DNA of 64,000 nucleotides from Heterodera schachtii (lineage: Eukaryota > Nematoda > Chromadorea > Rhabditida > Heteroderidae): contig SIJG01000083.1 of the NCBI GenBank assembly GCA_023374025.1, forward strand, positions 275,709 through 339,708, given 5' to 3'. Position 1 is the first letter of the stretch. Each line of letters opens with the position of its first letter. The translations under genes and the position numbers were made by a program. Below, piece by piece: positions 34,519-45,975 of this stretch. The notes beneath the pieces were generated by a model. The model saw nothing but the letters and a program-made list of their open reading frames with translations. It had not been told where the DNA came from and ran no database searches.

Positions 34519-35519
34519 ATGTCGGAAGGAAAATGCGACGGTGTTTTGCCGTTGGATTCGGTGCCAAGTTCGTCCCACTCATCCGAGAAGGGTCTGTCGT
34601 TCAAAAAACATTTACAATGGATATACTTAGTCTCCGTTCTCCACTCTATAGACCCAACCAAAATGAGCACCAAAGAGCGCTTGCGGCGTCTGCAAGCGAT
34701 TTGCAAGCCGGGCAAAACGCCATTGGTGCAAAAGGATGAATTGCGCAATAGCAGGATAAAACGGTACGAGAAAGAGTCGCTTAACACAATAGGGCAAAAA
34801 CTTGAAATTAGACACCAAAAATTAAACGAAACCGAGCTAAAAAAAACGGATCATTGGCGCCTTCATAAATGCTGATTTTCAAAAAAAAAAAAAAATTTAA
34901 TTTTCCCTATTTTTAAGACGACGTGTCGATCATTTGGACAGTGCGCACGGCAAACGGTTCGCCTGCTCCGCCGGCAGTGGCGTCGACGCGTGCCTTCGGC
35001 GTTGGATGCTGCAGGGCACTCGTGTCCACGTCAAATTGCGCGCCTTTTCTCCCCATCAAGAGCCAAACCGGTTGTTGCAGGTAGGCAAAGTGTCCAAGCC
35101 ATTCCCCGGGGGTAAAATGCCGGGAATTCCCGAAATTGGTGTCTTGAAAAGTGCTAATTTGTCGGAAAACTGGCACTCATATGATGGATAAAGTGAAACG
35201 GATACTATAGGGCGCAATTGTGGCGTTCGACAAACATTGGAACATTGTGCTGCGGGACGTTGACGAGGTGTACATGCCAGCGACCCGACTTGGCAAGGTC
35301 TCATTGTTAGAAACAACAAATTCTTTTGGGAAAACGAATTCCCACTTCCATCCCATTGGACAGGTGCAATCCATGCCCGGTGCCATGCCCCAATCTGTGC
35401 GTTACATCGATGACAAATCGGCACCGAAGGGCCAACGCCGGCTGCTGACCCGGCACCTGAAGTGCTCAATGGTCACCGGAACTTCGCTAATTGCCATTTA
35501 CAGTGGGGACACCCATTGA
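34519..35519 (+). CDS. LSM11-like Sm-domain protein (U7 snRNP type)
   Basis: Three exons (34519-34763, 34918-35080, 35211-35519) give about 238 residues. The Sm1 part reads RVHVKLRAF ... GAIVAFDKHWNIVLRDVDEVY, matching the LSM11 pattern FLVAFDKFWN-ALTDVDE. The Sm2 part reads LLTRHLKCSMVTGTSLIAI, including the TRH word of LSM11. An N-terminal basic region (DPTKMSTKERLRRLQAI, IKRRRVDHLD) corresponds to the family's extended N-terminus. LSM11 replaces an Sm-D protein in the ring that binds U7 snRNA for histone pre-mRNA 3' processing. A short intron after ATRLGK (about 35300-35363) is possible, since that loop is variable. Exon 1 could also contain an intron. Confidence 0.7.
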
Positions 35520-35933
35520 TTGGCGGGGAAAGGCACTTCCCACTCAATGCTTTTTGAAATGGAATTGGACAGAAAAGGGAAAATTTTTAAACCAACCGCC
35601 TAATACGGGTTAGTCTTAAGGATTTTCCTACGGATCCCATTTTCAGGTCTTTCTGGCAACCTGAATTTTTGCTAAGAAAACCAGGTCCAATTCATCAACC
35701 CAAATTCAGGCTTTTCTCAAAATGTCTAACTTTGTTACTTAAACATCATTACTTTCATTTTTCTTTATTAGCATTTGTTTTTTGTATATTAGTTATTTTT
35801 TGATGTTTTATAAACAATTATTGCAAGAGATTTCGCATTTTTTTTCATTTTATACTAAACCAAAATGGAAGTGGAGGAGATATGCACACAATTCACAAAT
35901 CACATTTTTCGTCACCATAAATACTGTCCAGTT

Positions 35934-36529
35934 TCACCGCATCAAAAAGTAGATGATGAGGAAGACGAAAAAGGAGAACAAGACCAAATAGCAGAGCACA
36001 TTCTTACCTTAAAATGAAAATTTAAAAAGGCTAGCAAAAATTTACATTTCCGCTAACCTCCGGCCTTAGACACAATGCCAAGCTTTTTCATTGTGGAACC
36101 CAAAAGGCCTCGTGTGCTGTCGAATTTGGTGTCCTACAAAAGCGAATTTCAATTCTTCAATATGAATTCGCTCAAATGTGACCAATTTATGCATTTTGTG
36201 TGATTTATTTCTGGATCATTCCATTTTTAATTAAATGTGTAGCCAATCAAATCATAAAATTGAAAGTTGTAATTTTCAAATTGCTCATATGCTTGTGAGT
36301 GCCACCAGAAAAGACTTGCCATTTCGTCGATCAGTCGGTTCTGCCCTCGAACATCATCCCCAATTGCGATGGTCACCCTCTTCAGCTGGGACACTTTGTT
36401 GCTCAATTCTTCCACCATTTCGTCATTTTGCTGCTCCAACAGAAAGCCGCCATCCGAAAAAGGAGAAAAATTGGATTAAAGAGACATTTTGATGATAGTT
36501 TAAGGAACCTCACTTGGTCTGTAGGCCAT
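35934..36529 (-). CDS. BET1-type Qc SNARE
   Basis: Four exons (36529-36509, 36430-36320, 36133-36058, 36007-35934) give about 93 residues. The helix VSQLKRVTIAIGDDVRGQNR carries the Qc zero-layer Gln, DSTRGLLGSTMKKLGI follows, and the C-terminal anchor is NVLCYLVLFSFFVFLIIYF with MR before the stop, as in BET1. BET1 works in ER-to-Golgi fusion with syntaxin-5, membrin and Ykt6/Sec22. The intron between exons 2 and 3 has a GC donor (36319-36318) exactly where the family sequence NKLLAEMDSQFDS is continuous. The tiny first exon (MAYRPSE) is the least certain part. Confidence 0.85.
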
Positions 36530-37071
36530 TTTTGGATGAGTTTTTTGTAAGTTGTAGGTCGATTGATGAAAACCGAAAGAGTAATTTGGGATGGATATAC
36601 AGTACAGCAGCACAACTGAAAAGGCCAAAGAAGCTGAGGATTACACAAATTAAAGAATTTATGTTCAAAAATTGAATTTAAGGAATTTAAAAGAAGGTAA
36701 AGAAGCAGTTCCATTAAGAATTTTGCAAAAATTTTTGCCTCGTTTAATAAAGTCCACGTGAAACAACAAAACGCCATAAGTATTTGAAATTTCAAAATCT
36801 TTAACTTGAATTTCGAGCTGGGATTTCGGGATTTAACTCTTTTTCGGCATTTTGGTGACCTTACCGGATATTACCCATACAATAAAGGCTTATTTAAGAT
36901 GGAGTTTGGCTGATTTTTGAAACAAACAAAACCTATAAAAGTGTTCTTATGCAAGTTTGAGTCTGGGACCATACTTTTTTCCCGGCAGTAACTTCAAAAA
37001 TTCTCGGTTTATTACTAGTTTCTGTTTTCTGTTTTCCTTTCATTTAATTTATTTAGAATTTTCCACTTATA
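36530..37071. other. Shared upstream region of BET1 and dnj-11
   Basis: A 542-bp AT-rich gap between divergent start codons. No exon or clear motif seen. Confidence 0.6.
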
Positions 37072-40000
37072 ATGGCCTTGGCCCATTACGGCTTTTTGGC
37101 ACCCAAACGTCGCATTGAGCCGGCCGGCATTTCTTATGAATTCTCTTTGATCAAAGATCGGCTGATCCTCGGCCTTTCCACACTTCCCGTCCTTCAAATT
37201 GTCTTTCAAAACAACAAAACGACGGATGGCGACGACATTGACGGAGCCGCTGTTAGTAGAACAAAACATGACACAAATTTGCATCAAATTTTCTGATTGG
37301 GTTTCATCGTTAAAATTCATAATCAGCGCGGGGAATCAACAATTTTATTAAATTTAGGGTACTTTCCAGTTCTGGGGGGGGGGGGGTTGGGGGTAATTCA
37401 AAAATTTCCGATCTGTTTTTTAAATTTTATTGGGGCCCCATCAACATCAAATCCAAATTAACGAAATACCATTACCATGGATACTGACAATTTGAAACTT
37501 TTTAGGAGAGTGTCGATTGGATTGACCGAGATGACTCCAAATTCCGCAAATACATTTCCCGGTTGGACCCCAACGAGTGGAAGAAACAAGGACCAGTCAG
37601 TTTTTGTTCATTCATCCGCTTTAGCAATTAAAATTCAAATGCTTTTCAGCTACAAAGTGCTCGGCTTGTCAAAGTTGCGATACCAAGCGACGGCGGCACA
37701 ACTTAAAACGGCGTGTGAGTGCAACAAATTTGTAAAAAAAAGAGTTCGACTTGGACTTGGACCAAGGCCTGGATTCGCTGTCCATTTTTCAAAATATCGA
37801 ACCTTAATAAAAAAAAAATCTAGAAAAGTAAAAAAATAAATGTTTTAGACAGGCGCAAAGTGCTGAAATATCATCCGGACAAAGGCAAAGCGACGGAAAC
37901 TGACGACAAATTGCTTCGAAATGAAGCCGTTTTTGCGTGCATTCAAAAAGTAGGGAATTAGAAATTTTTTTAAAAAAGTTTAGCTATTTTATTTTTTTAA
38001 AATAGTTATGCCAAAATGTTGCCGAATTCGTACAAAAAACTTTAAAAAAATTAATTAGTCCAAATGATTGTCAAATTATTCTGCTCCAAAATCATACCTT
38101 TTAATTTTGTTCAAAAAAGTGCCCTCCATTTGCGGTACTTCCCAAATTTTGATTGTTTTTGGTTTTTTAGGCCTACGAACAATTGGGCTTTTCTGAGGAG
38201 CGTCGCCGTGCCTTCGACTCGGTGGACCCCCAATTTGACGACTCAATGCCGGACAGTGTGGACACTGCCAATTTCTTTGAACTGCTTGGACCCGTTTTTG
38301 AACGGAATGCCAGGCAAAACATTGCTTTTTATTAATGCTCATTCCGGTGGTTTTTCCCTTAAAATCTCCGACTTTTGCTTAGGTTTTCCGTCAATCAGCC
38401 CGTCCCTTTGCTGGGCGATGAGCACAGGTAAATTTTCAAATTCTGTCCCAAAATACCAAAACAAACATTTTGCATTTATTGGTTTTGCGTTGTCCCTTTT
38501 CCAGCGATCGCCTCCACGTGGAACATTTCTACGAATTTTGGTTCGATTGGCGTTCCTGGCGAGAATTTTCCTATTTGGATTCAGAGGACAAAGCCAAGGG
38601 GGAGGACCGATGGGAGAGGCGGGAAATTGACAAATTAAACAAAGTGCGAAAGGGGGGGGGGGTCTTGGGGATTTGTAAAAATGAAAATTTTAAATGGAAA
38701 ACGGAATGAGAGAGAGAGAGTGGGGGATTCGTGGTAAATCAATTTGCTATTGTGGGAGAAAATATAATTTTCTTACAGTGCCAGACAATTTTTGGGCCAA
38801 AAATAGAGGACTTTCCATGGTTTTCCGAGTCTGGATGAGAGGGAATTAAGCACAAAATCATTTAAAACTTATAATTGTTCAGGCCGAACGGGAAAAGCGA
38901 CGGAAGCGCGACCTGAGACGCATTTCGGCACTCGTCGAATTGGCCTACGCGAAGGACCCGCGCGTGGCCCGTTTTAAAGTCGGATTCTTCCGCTTCTATG
39001 AATATATTGCATTTACAAATTAACAAAACATTATTCCTTTTTAATCATTTTCAAAATGCCCTTTTTTATTTTCTTTAGGAGGAGGACAAACGGTCAAAAA
39101 ATGCGCAGAAAGAGCGGCGGCGGATGGAGCGCGAGGCGCGCGAGCGGGCGGAGGCGGACGAACGGCGCCGCGCGGAGGCCGAGGCGGCGCGGGAGAGCGA
39201 AGCGCGGGCGGAGGAGCAGCGGAGGGAGGCGCAGGTCGAAATTCCAAATAACAGAGAAAATGCCGCGGCATTTGTGGACTGATTACTGACAATTTGCACT
39301 CATTTCCCAAATTCAGATTCAAAACTTTTGTGATTTTTTCAAAAACCAATTAAAAATAAAAGCATTGATTGAACGTTACTGTAGAAGACTTTCGAAAAAA
39401 ATTCTAAATTTTCATTTTAAGAAATGTTTGTCCCCCGTTTTCAGGTCAAACAGCAACGGAAGAAGGCAATGGCAGCCCAACGGCGCCAGCTTCGGACGAT
39501 GGCGTCCAATGCAAATTATTGGATGGAAAACGGCACGGCATTGGACAACCGACGGATGGCATCAATTGCTGAGCAAATTGAAAGGTGGGGGAAATTTTCA
39601 AAAAAAAAATCATCCAATTTGTCAAAATATCATGCCAAGGGTTGTAATTGATTTCCGTTTTTTTAAAATTGTAAGTGTGAAAAAGCCGGCATTTCCATCG
39701 TCTAATCGAAATTCAGGAGATTATTGTGCCCCCCTTTTCCCACCTTTTGATTCATTCCCAAATGATTTTTCAGAATTTGTTTGTCCGCTGAACTCGACGA
39801 ATTGACGGCACTCTGTGAGGGGTTGGCCATCGTCCAAACATTTGACGACGCACAGAAACTGATGGCGGAATGTGTATGTTGTGTTACTCAATGCTTTTCC
39901 ATAAATTTTAATAATTTTTATTTTAATTTTAGGCAATTAAAAAGGATTCCGCCGATGGAAAGGCCGGCGGCGAAGGGTCGTCGACAAATGCGCAGAACAA

Positions 40001-41113
40001 AGCGTCGATTGCCTCCAAAATTTGGTCGATGAACGAATTGCAACTTTTGATCAAAGCCGTCAATTTGTTTCCGCCGGGAACCAACGAACGATGGAAGGTG
40101 AACAGAACGAAAATTAACGGAATGGATGAACCTGAATTGGAGGGGGACATTTTGATAAATGAATAGGCAATTGATTCACAGACCGGAAGATTTGGTCCAT
40201 CAGTCAAATGGAAAAGTGGGGGAAAATTTTTACTCCCGACCCCCTGAATCACAAAACTCGATTTCATAGGAATGTCATTTGTTTTCTTGAGATTTCAATG
40301 TAAAAATTCAAAAAAATTTCCGCGGGATAATACGGGAGGAAATTGTAGATGGGCACATGAACAGCTCCCAAATGAAATGCATCCGAATATTATTAATTGC
40401 ATCAAAGGATTAGAAAGAAATCGGGGCTCAACATTGTTTATTTGTCAAAAACCGACTCATAAATTTTTTTCTTAAAGCAAGTGGCCGAGTACGTCAGCAG
40501 CCATGGCGACCAACAGCGGACTGAACGGGAAGTGATCAGTCAGGTGGCACTTTCATTAATTGCACTAATTTTAATCAATTAATTACTCAATTCATGGTCA
40601 AACTTTTCAGGTTAAATTGCTCAAATCAAATCCATCCTCAAATTTGGCGCCGCCGCCGACCGTAGTGACTAAAAATGCCGAAACGAATGTCTCGACGACA
40701 CTGACGGCACCGTCCGCTGCATCGGATGACCAGGAATGGAGTGCCGAACAGCAAAAGTGTGTAGTTTATTTTTGGAAATTCTCGGAAAGACTGTGGGGCG
40801 TTCACCGTTCCCACTTTTTCGTGCGCTCTTTCGCTTCATTTTTATGGGTCCCAATTTTGGCGTTTTGTCCGATCATTAATTCTCATTTGTCCATATTTCT
40901 TTTTTTAAATTCCCTTTTAGGCAATTGGAGCGTGCACTGAAGGCGACAATTTCTGTCGATGCGAAAGATCGCTGGGACCAAATTGCTGCGATGGTCGACG
41001 GGAAGGACAAAAAGGAATGCATCCGACGGTACAAAATGGTGGCCCAAATGGTGAAGAAGGCAAAGATGGACGGTGGTGCTGGTGGTGGCCAACAACAGCA
41101 GCAGCAGAAATGA
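37072..41113 (+). CDS. dnj-11: DNAJC2/MPP11 (zuotin) ribosome-associated J protein with SANT domains
   Basis: Fifteen exons give about 607 residues: 37072-37251, 37506-37595, 37650-37714, 37849-37949, 38171-38313, 38383-38427, 38505-38643, 38883-38978, 39079-39234, 39445-39584, 39774-39873, 39933-40097, 40478-40543, 40611-40756, 40921-41113. The J domain has [20 protein letters not shown] and the HPD triad (KYHPDKGK). Then come [15 protein letters not shown], the zuotin-homology segment [20 protein letters not shown], a charged helix of Glu/Arg/Ala, and two SANT repeats ([20 protein letters not shown] and [14 protein letters not shown]). DNAJC2 recruits Hsp70 to nascent chains at the ribosome and has a nuclear role through its SANT domains. 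Intron 5 has a GC donor (38314). The exon 2 to exon 3 junction is out of frame by one base. Confidence 0.92.
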
Positions 41114-41638
41114 ATGCGCGCGGATTTTTGAAAACATTTTGAAACGGATTTATGGCCAATTTGCGTGTTGTTTTTTCGACCCAAATACTCTCTGTTTTTT
41201 GTTGATTATTGTTGTCGCTTTTTTTGTTTTGCGTTTTATTATTGTAGCTTTTAAGAGTAAACATTACACAACTTTTGTTGTTTACCGGGTCCACACATTT
41301 TCTGGGCAAAACCGGAAATCGCTTCGCATAAAAAATGCATCAATTCCGACCAATTTTGAACCTGAATTCGGACAGGAAAACTTTTTCCAAATTCGCATTC
41401 ATAATCAGCAAGCCGAGAATAGGTAATTTTAAAATTCCATGGTTTTCATTTTCGCAAATCATTGTCATCGTTTTATTACAAATTCTAAGTGCAAATTAAA
41501 TGTGATTCTAAACAAATAAAAGAATTTTAAGGGAAAGAAAAAGTCTAATCTGAAAATAAATGGATGGATAGATCAACTTTATACAAATCTCGAGATTATT
41601 ATTATATTGTTGGATATTTAATTGATGATTTTCACTTT
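41114..41638. other. Intergenic between convergent dnj-11 and CDP-DAG synthase
   Basis: AT-rich, presumably both 3' UTRs. A fragment at 41330-41420 (CGACCAATTTTGAACC...GAATTCGG...ATAATCAGCAAG) resembles part of the 17180-17545 hairpin family. Confidence 0.5.
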
Positions 41639-44600
41639 TCATCCGCTGATCACTCCGGCAGCGATCAGTTGGGCCTGCAGTGCGTAGTAAACGGCCAATT
41701 GGTCCTCCACCGGCAGCCACAGAGTTTGTTGCACAATTCTGTTCGGGTTTGGAGATCTGGCAAAAATAAAATGCATCACAATTAGTTGGAATTCGGAACG
41801 ATGAGTGATCATGGGACGGGGAGAGAAAAAACGTACCGAACGAATGAGGAGATGTACACATTGACAAAGGACCCCATCAACAATTGACAGTCGAAACGGT
41901 CCATGAGACCGCCGTGGCCCGGTATAATGTCGCCAAAGTCCTTAAAATTGGAAATTAATGATTATTTCCAACACATTTTGTGTCTCTCCACCATTTATTT
42001 TTTTTGGGAGGGGGGGGGGGGAATCGCAAGACAAGGAAGAGTCGCAAGTTTTGGAAATTTTCTTAACAAATTCATTAAAAATGCCAAAAAAGTTTTGTTT
42101 TCCCGGCAACACCATCGGCACCACCGGCCCCCAAAACTCCCATTTTTCAATATCGCAAAAATTGGTCATTTTGGTGAAAATCTGTTGATTTTGCTAGTAC
42201 GCCCCCATCCCACCAAAAACTCCCACTTTGATTTTGAATGCTCTTTTAAAGCCGCTGGCGAAGAAGCCGCCGAACGGGCCGATCAGCGAAGCGAACAGTG
42301 CCAACATCACGGAATGGGCGAGAAAGGGACGAAAACGGAGCACCGGCTCAAAGTGGAGGAGACGCATCGCCACGGAGAGGGGACGAGGCGCACTGAACTC
42401 TCTGAAAATGGGGTAAATAATAAAGCTAGGAGTTTAGAAACCGGAGTCCGGACATGGGTTTTAAAAAAAACCTGTCCTGTCCGAGCTCTAGCTAAAAAGA
42501 CGAAAGTGAAATTTTTCAGAGATTTTTTGGAAAACGCTGAAATTTTTCAATTTTTTTTAATTTAATGAAATTCAAAAAAATTCGGAGAGGAGGGGATGAC
42601 CTAATCCGGTAAAAAGTATAAAACAAATTGTTGCCTTGTTTGAAAGGTGGGCGGAATGGTGCAGTTTTGGTTTTCCTGGTAATATGACTCCATTGGACAC
42701 ACATATTTTGGGTTGTCCATCAAATAAGAGGACAGCTGAAATGTGAGGGATTAAATTAATCGTCATTTTGAGCCATATTTGTTAAAACGCACCACCAAAC
42801 CGAACAAAATGGTGCTGAACGCGCCGCCGATGAACCCTTCCCAAGTTTTCTTAGGCGACAATTTAATCAGCGGCGTTTTGCCGAAGAAAAAGCCGAACAT
42901 GTAGCTCATGATGTCGCAGCAGATGATCATCGACACGGGCAATAAAAACCTAAAAAAAATTAAATAAAGACAAAATGTAAATGATGGGACGGCAAGAAAC
43001 TTTTGTAAATCTTTTTTTTCAAGAAGTGTATAGCCGAAGGGAGAAGGGGACTGATGTGCGAGGGCGATACCATCCGCATTTTACAAATAAAATGGGGCAA
43101 ATTTTCAAAAATTTAAATTTTGCCAGTATTATTGTACCGCCACTTTCACGGCAGACGATTGATCTATCACTTTGCATTTTAATTTGTATTTGATGTTTCT
43201 CTATTCTGAGGAAATGGCACTGACATCAGTTTAGTCTGCCCGGAATAAAGCCGCTTATTATTGTACCGCTGTTTATTTTTAATAAAATATTTAAAATTAA
43301 ATAAATCTTACCAAATCATGCCTTGGAATAAATTCTGCAGAATCAAAAATGATTGGGTGACAATGATCAGAAGAGTGACGTGTGTCCAAGCAAACTCGAA
43401 GAAACAAAACCCTTTCATTTGCATTTTTTAAAATTTACCAGTGAAAATTGGCGCATGTAAAAGCCCTTCTGTAAAGACAGCACAAACCACATGAAGCCGA
43501 AGCAATAGAGGACGAAACTGATCAGTCGGTGATGGGTGACCAAAGCGCGCAAAAACTCCTAAATGAAAATTCATTTTTCAAAAATTAATTGAACCAAATT
43601 TAGGGAAACTCACAGCCCCCCCCCCCCCCACGAACGCCGGGTCCCAATTTTGTTATATTTCTGCCAAAATTTTGTCTAAAATGGCCAACCATGGCACCAT
43701 GAGCAAAAAGCGCTTCGGGTGCCACTGCCGATTTTTTCTAATGGGCCTGGAAACTCACATCCTTTCGAAGTGCCAAGCCCCAATAGTCAATAAGACTTTC
43801 GCCGAAAAAAAAGTAGTCACTGGAGATCAGGAAATACCTGTGCAAATTTTTTAAATTTTATTTCTTCAATGGTTGGTTTATTTTTTACCACGAAAGTGCC
43901 CTGAACCATGGCAAATCGTACAGTCGATAAACGGCCAGCCCAATGTTGATGATTTCGGAGAAGCATTTCAACTGCAGAAAGAAGACAACCGCCATCAGCC
44001 AAGTGACGCCCCGGCCGACGATGAAGTAGAAGAAGCTGATCATCACAATCTGCAAAAAGGTGTCAGGGACCAATTTATTATACAGACGGATGGATAATTA
44101 ATTGACTAATTAGACGACGGAGCAAAATTTGTCATGGTTTTGAATTAGGTAATTAAAAAGGTAAAAAAATCCAGAGCCTAGCTGTGTTTTGAGTTAGAAA
44201 ATGAACAGAAATACGGGTCAATGCAACTCGTACAACAAAAAGTTTTACAAAAAAAAGCCTAAGATTAAGCCTAGGCTTAGCTTGAGGCTTAGGCCTAGCC
44301 TAAGCCATTGTACGAGTTGTCATGACACCGAAAATACGGAACCTAAATGACACACACAAAAAATTAGAGTAATAACTCACCGAAAAAATGCCTCGGACCA
44401 CCCAATTCCGCCATCTGAAAAACAGTGAAATGAATGCAAATGAACAACACAATTAATTGATTGCTCGGCACACCGTTGTGGCAAATGGGAGAGGACTGAG
44501 TCAATGTACGAGCCGAGTTTGTCCGACGCTTGCGGCAGCACTCTTTTCAAGCGATGCAAACGCTTTTCCTCCGTACCGGCAAATGCGTCATCGTCATCTT

Positions 44601-44809
44601 AAAAATGGAGGGAAATTCAATATTTTGTGCCCATGGATTGGCTGTGGACCAGAGGAAGAAGCTGCCGTGAGATTGGCGGACGATTGGGGAGTGTTTGGCA
44701 ATTCATCGAACCGCGCAGCGGCGGCGACAGTGCGCCGGCGAACTTCGTCCTCGGAATGTTGTTGGCCGGGAATGTTTGTTGGTGAGTGCTGCTGCTGCTG
44801 GTGTTCCAT
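41639..44809 (-). CDS. cdgs-1: Phosphatidate cytidylyltransferase (CDP-diacylglycerol synthase)
   Basis: Twelve exons give about 471 residues: 44809-44650, 44597-44474, 44414-44381, 44049-43889, 43837-43759, 43558-43439, 43394-43312, 42949-42793, 42735-42635, 42401-42227, 41940-41837, 41756-41639. An acidic, Ser-rich cytosolic N-terminus precedes several membrane helices. Conserved blocks are [94 protein letters not shown] and the signature [19 protein letters not shown]. The enzyme makes CDP-diacylglycerol from phosphatidic acid and CTP in the ER for phosphatidylinositol synthesis. Length and blocks match animal CDS1/2. The intron 42634-42402 needs a GC donor to keep the family alignment gap-free. 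The symbol follows C. elegans naming. Confidence 0.93.
44220..44330. mobile_element. Palindromic MITE-like element, about 110 bp
   Basis: AACTCGTACAA (44225-44235) and TTGTACGAGTT (44308-44318) are exact inverted ends. The interior is a series of AGCCTAGGCTTAGC and TTAGGCCTAGCCTAAGC palindromes. It lies in an intron of the CDP-DAG synthase gene. Related pieces are at 651-700 and 7170-7280. Confidence 0.75.
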
Positions 44810-45975
44810 TTAAAAGATGGATAAACAAATTAAATGAATTAATTACACATTAACTTGAAAAGGGAACTGGATAAATAAAGAAAGATGAAAAAGCGCTAAT
44901 TAGGTGTAATTAGGTAATTAAAATAATTAGCCTACCTACAGAATTAGTAATTTTTTACGAATCGGTAAATTTATCCGATTTATTGTGTATTTTTCGCCAA
45001 AATCAGTAAAGTTAGGTAAGTAAAATGTCCCCGTTCAAAGTTAATTAAAATTTCTTACTTTTCAAATTTTGCTGATTTGATCATTAAGCTAAACAAATTC
45101 AAAAAAAGTTTGGCGTTAAAACTTAAAAGCTTAAATCTCATTGATGGAATAAAATGAAAAAACTGTTGTTTGGCTTGAGTGCGGTGCCACTTCTCGAGCA
45201 TATACAAAAAGAGGAATTTACATTTTGCATGTTTGTCTTTGTCCCATCTACGGATTGGATGGGTCGGTCGGTTGCCAGTGAAAAAGGAGGAATCACGCGG
45301 AAAACATTGGTTTCTTTCATGTGCATTCATTCATTCCTTTCTCCGCCGCTGGTCGGTCCGTCTTTTCTTCGTCTGTCCGTCTCTTTTCCCCCATGGACAC
45401 ACATTTCTTTCCTTCTCTCTCTTCCCAACTTTTCTCTCTCTTCCTTTTGCGTTTTCTTTCCCCAATTTTTGTTTCTTTTCGCTTCCGTCGAGTGATACAA
45501 ATAAATAAATTTTTAGAGAAATGGAAAGCTTTCTCTATTCACCAAATAATCTCTTCTATGGCTATAGCATTTTTAATGTGTGACGGGCGGACGACCGAAA
45601 GGCAATGGAATGAATGGCCCCGTGGCCACCGCCGCCGACGGCGAGCGACCGACGGGCGGACGGACACCGCCGCCACTTAAATTGGGGTGACAGCGTCAGC
45701 TGTGTGTCTATGCTGTCTTTCTTTCTCTGCTGAATAATTGTGAGGGGCGGGGAGAACTTCCAAAATGTGCCGATTCGGTGCAAAAAAGTCGTATAGCCGC
45801 AAAATTTCATGGCACTTAAAAAAGACGAAAATTGTTTGTGACCAGCCAACTGAAATGCGGACGGAAATGGAGGATTTTACCCGATAATAATAATAATAAC
45901 AAAAGCAATGATTTATGGCAAAAACACACGAAAAGTTAATGTTTTTATTTGCTGAAATTTTAGGTTACACAAATT
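44810..45975. other. Divergent intergenic region with CT-rich DNA
   Basis: The gap between the CDP-DAG synthase start (-) and the ric-3 start (+). It contains a T/C-rich stretch (about 45340-45490) and a GC-rich patch with CCGCCGCCGACGG near 45630. I find no exon; the open frames come from pyrimidine-rich DNA. Confidence 0.6.
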
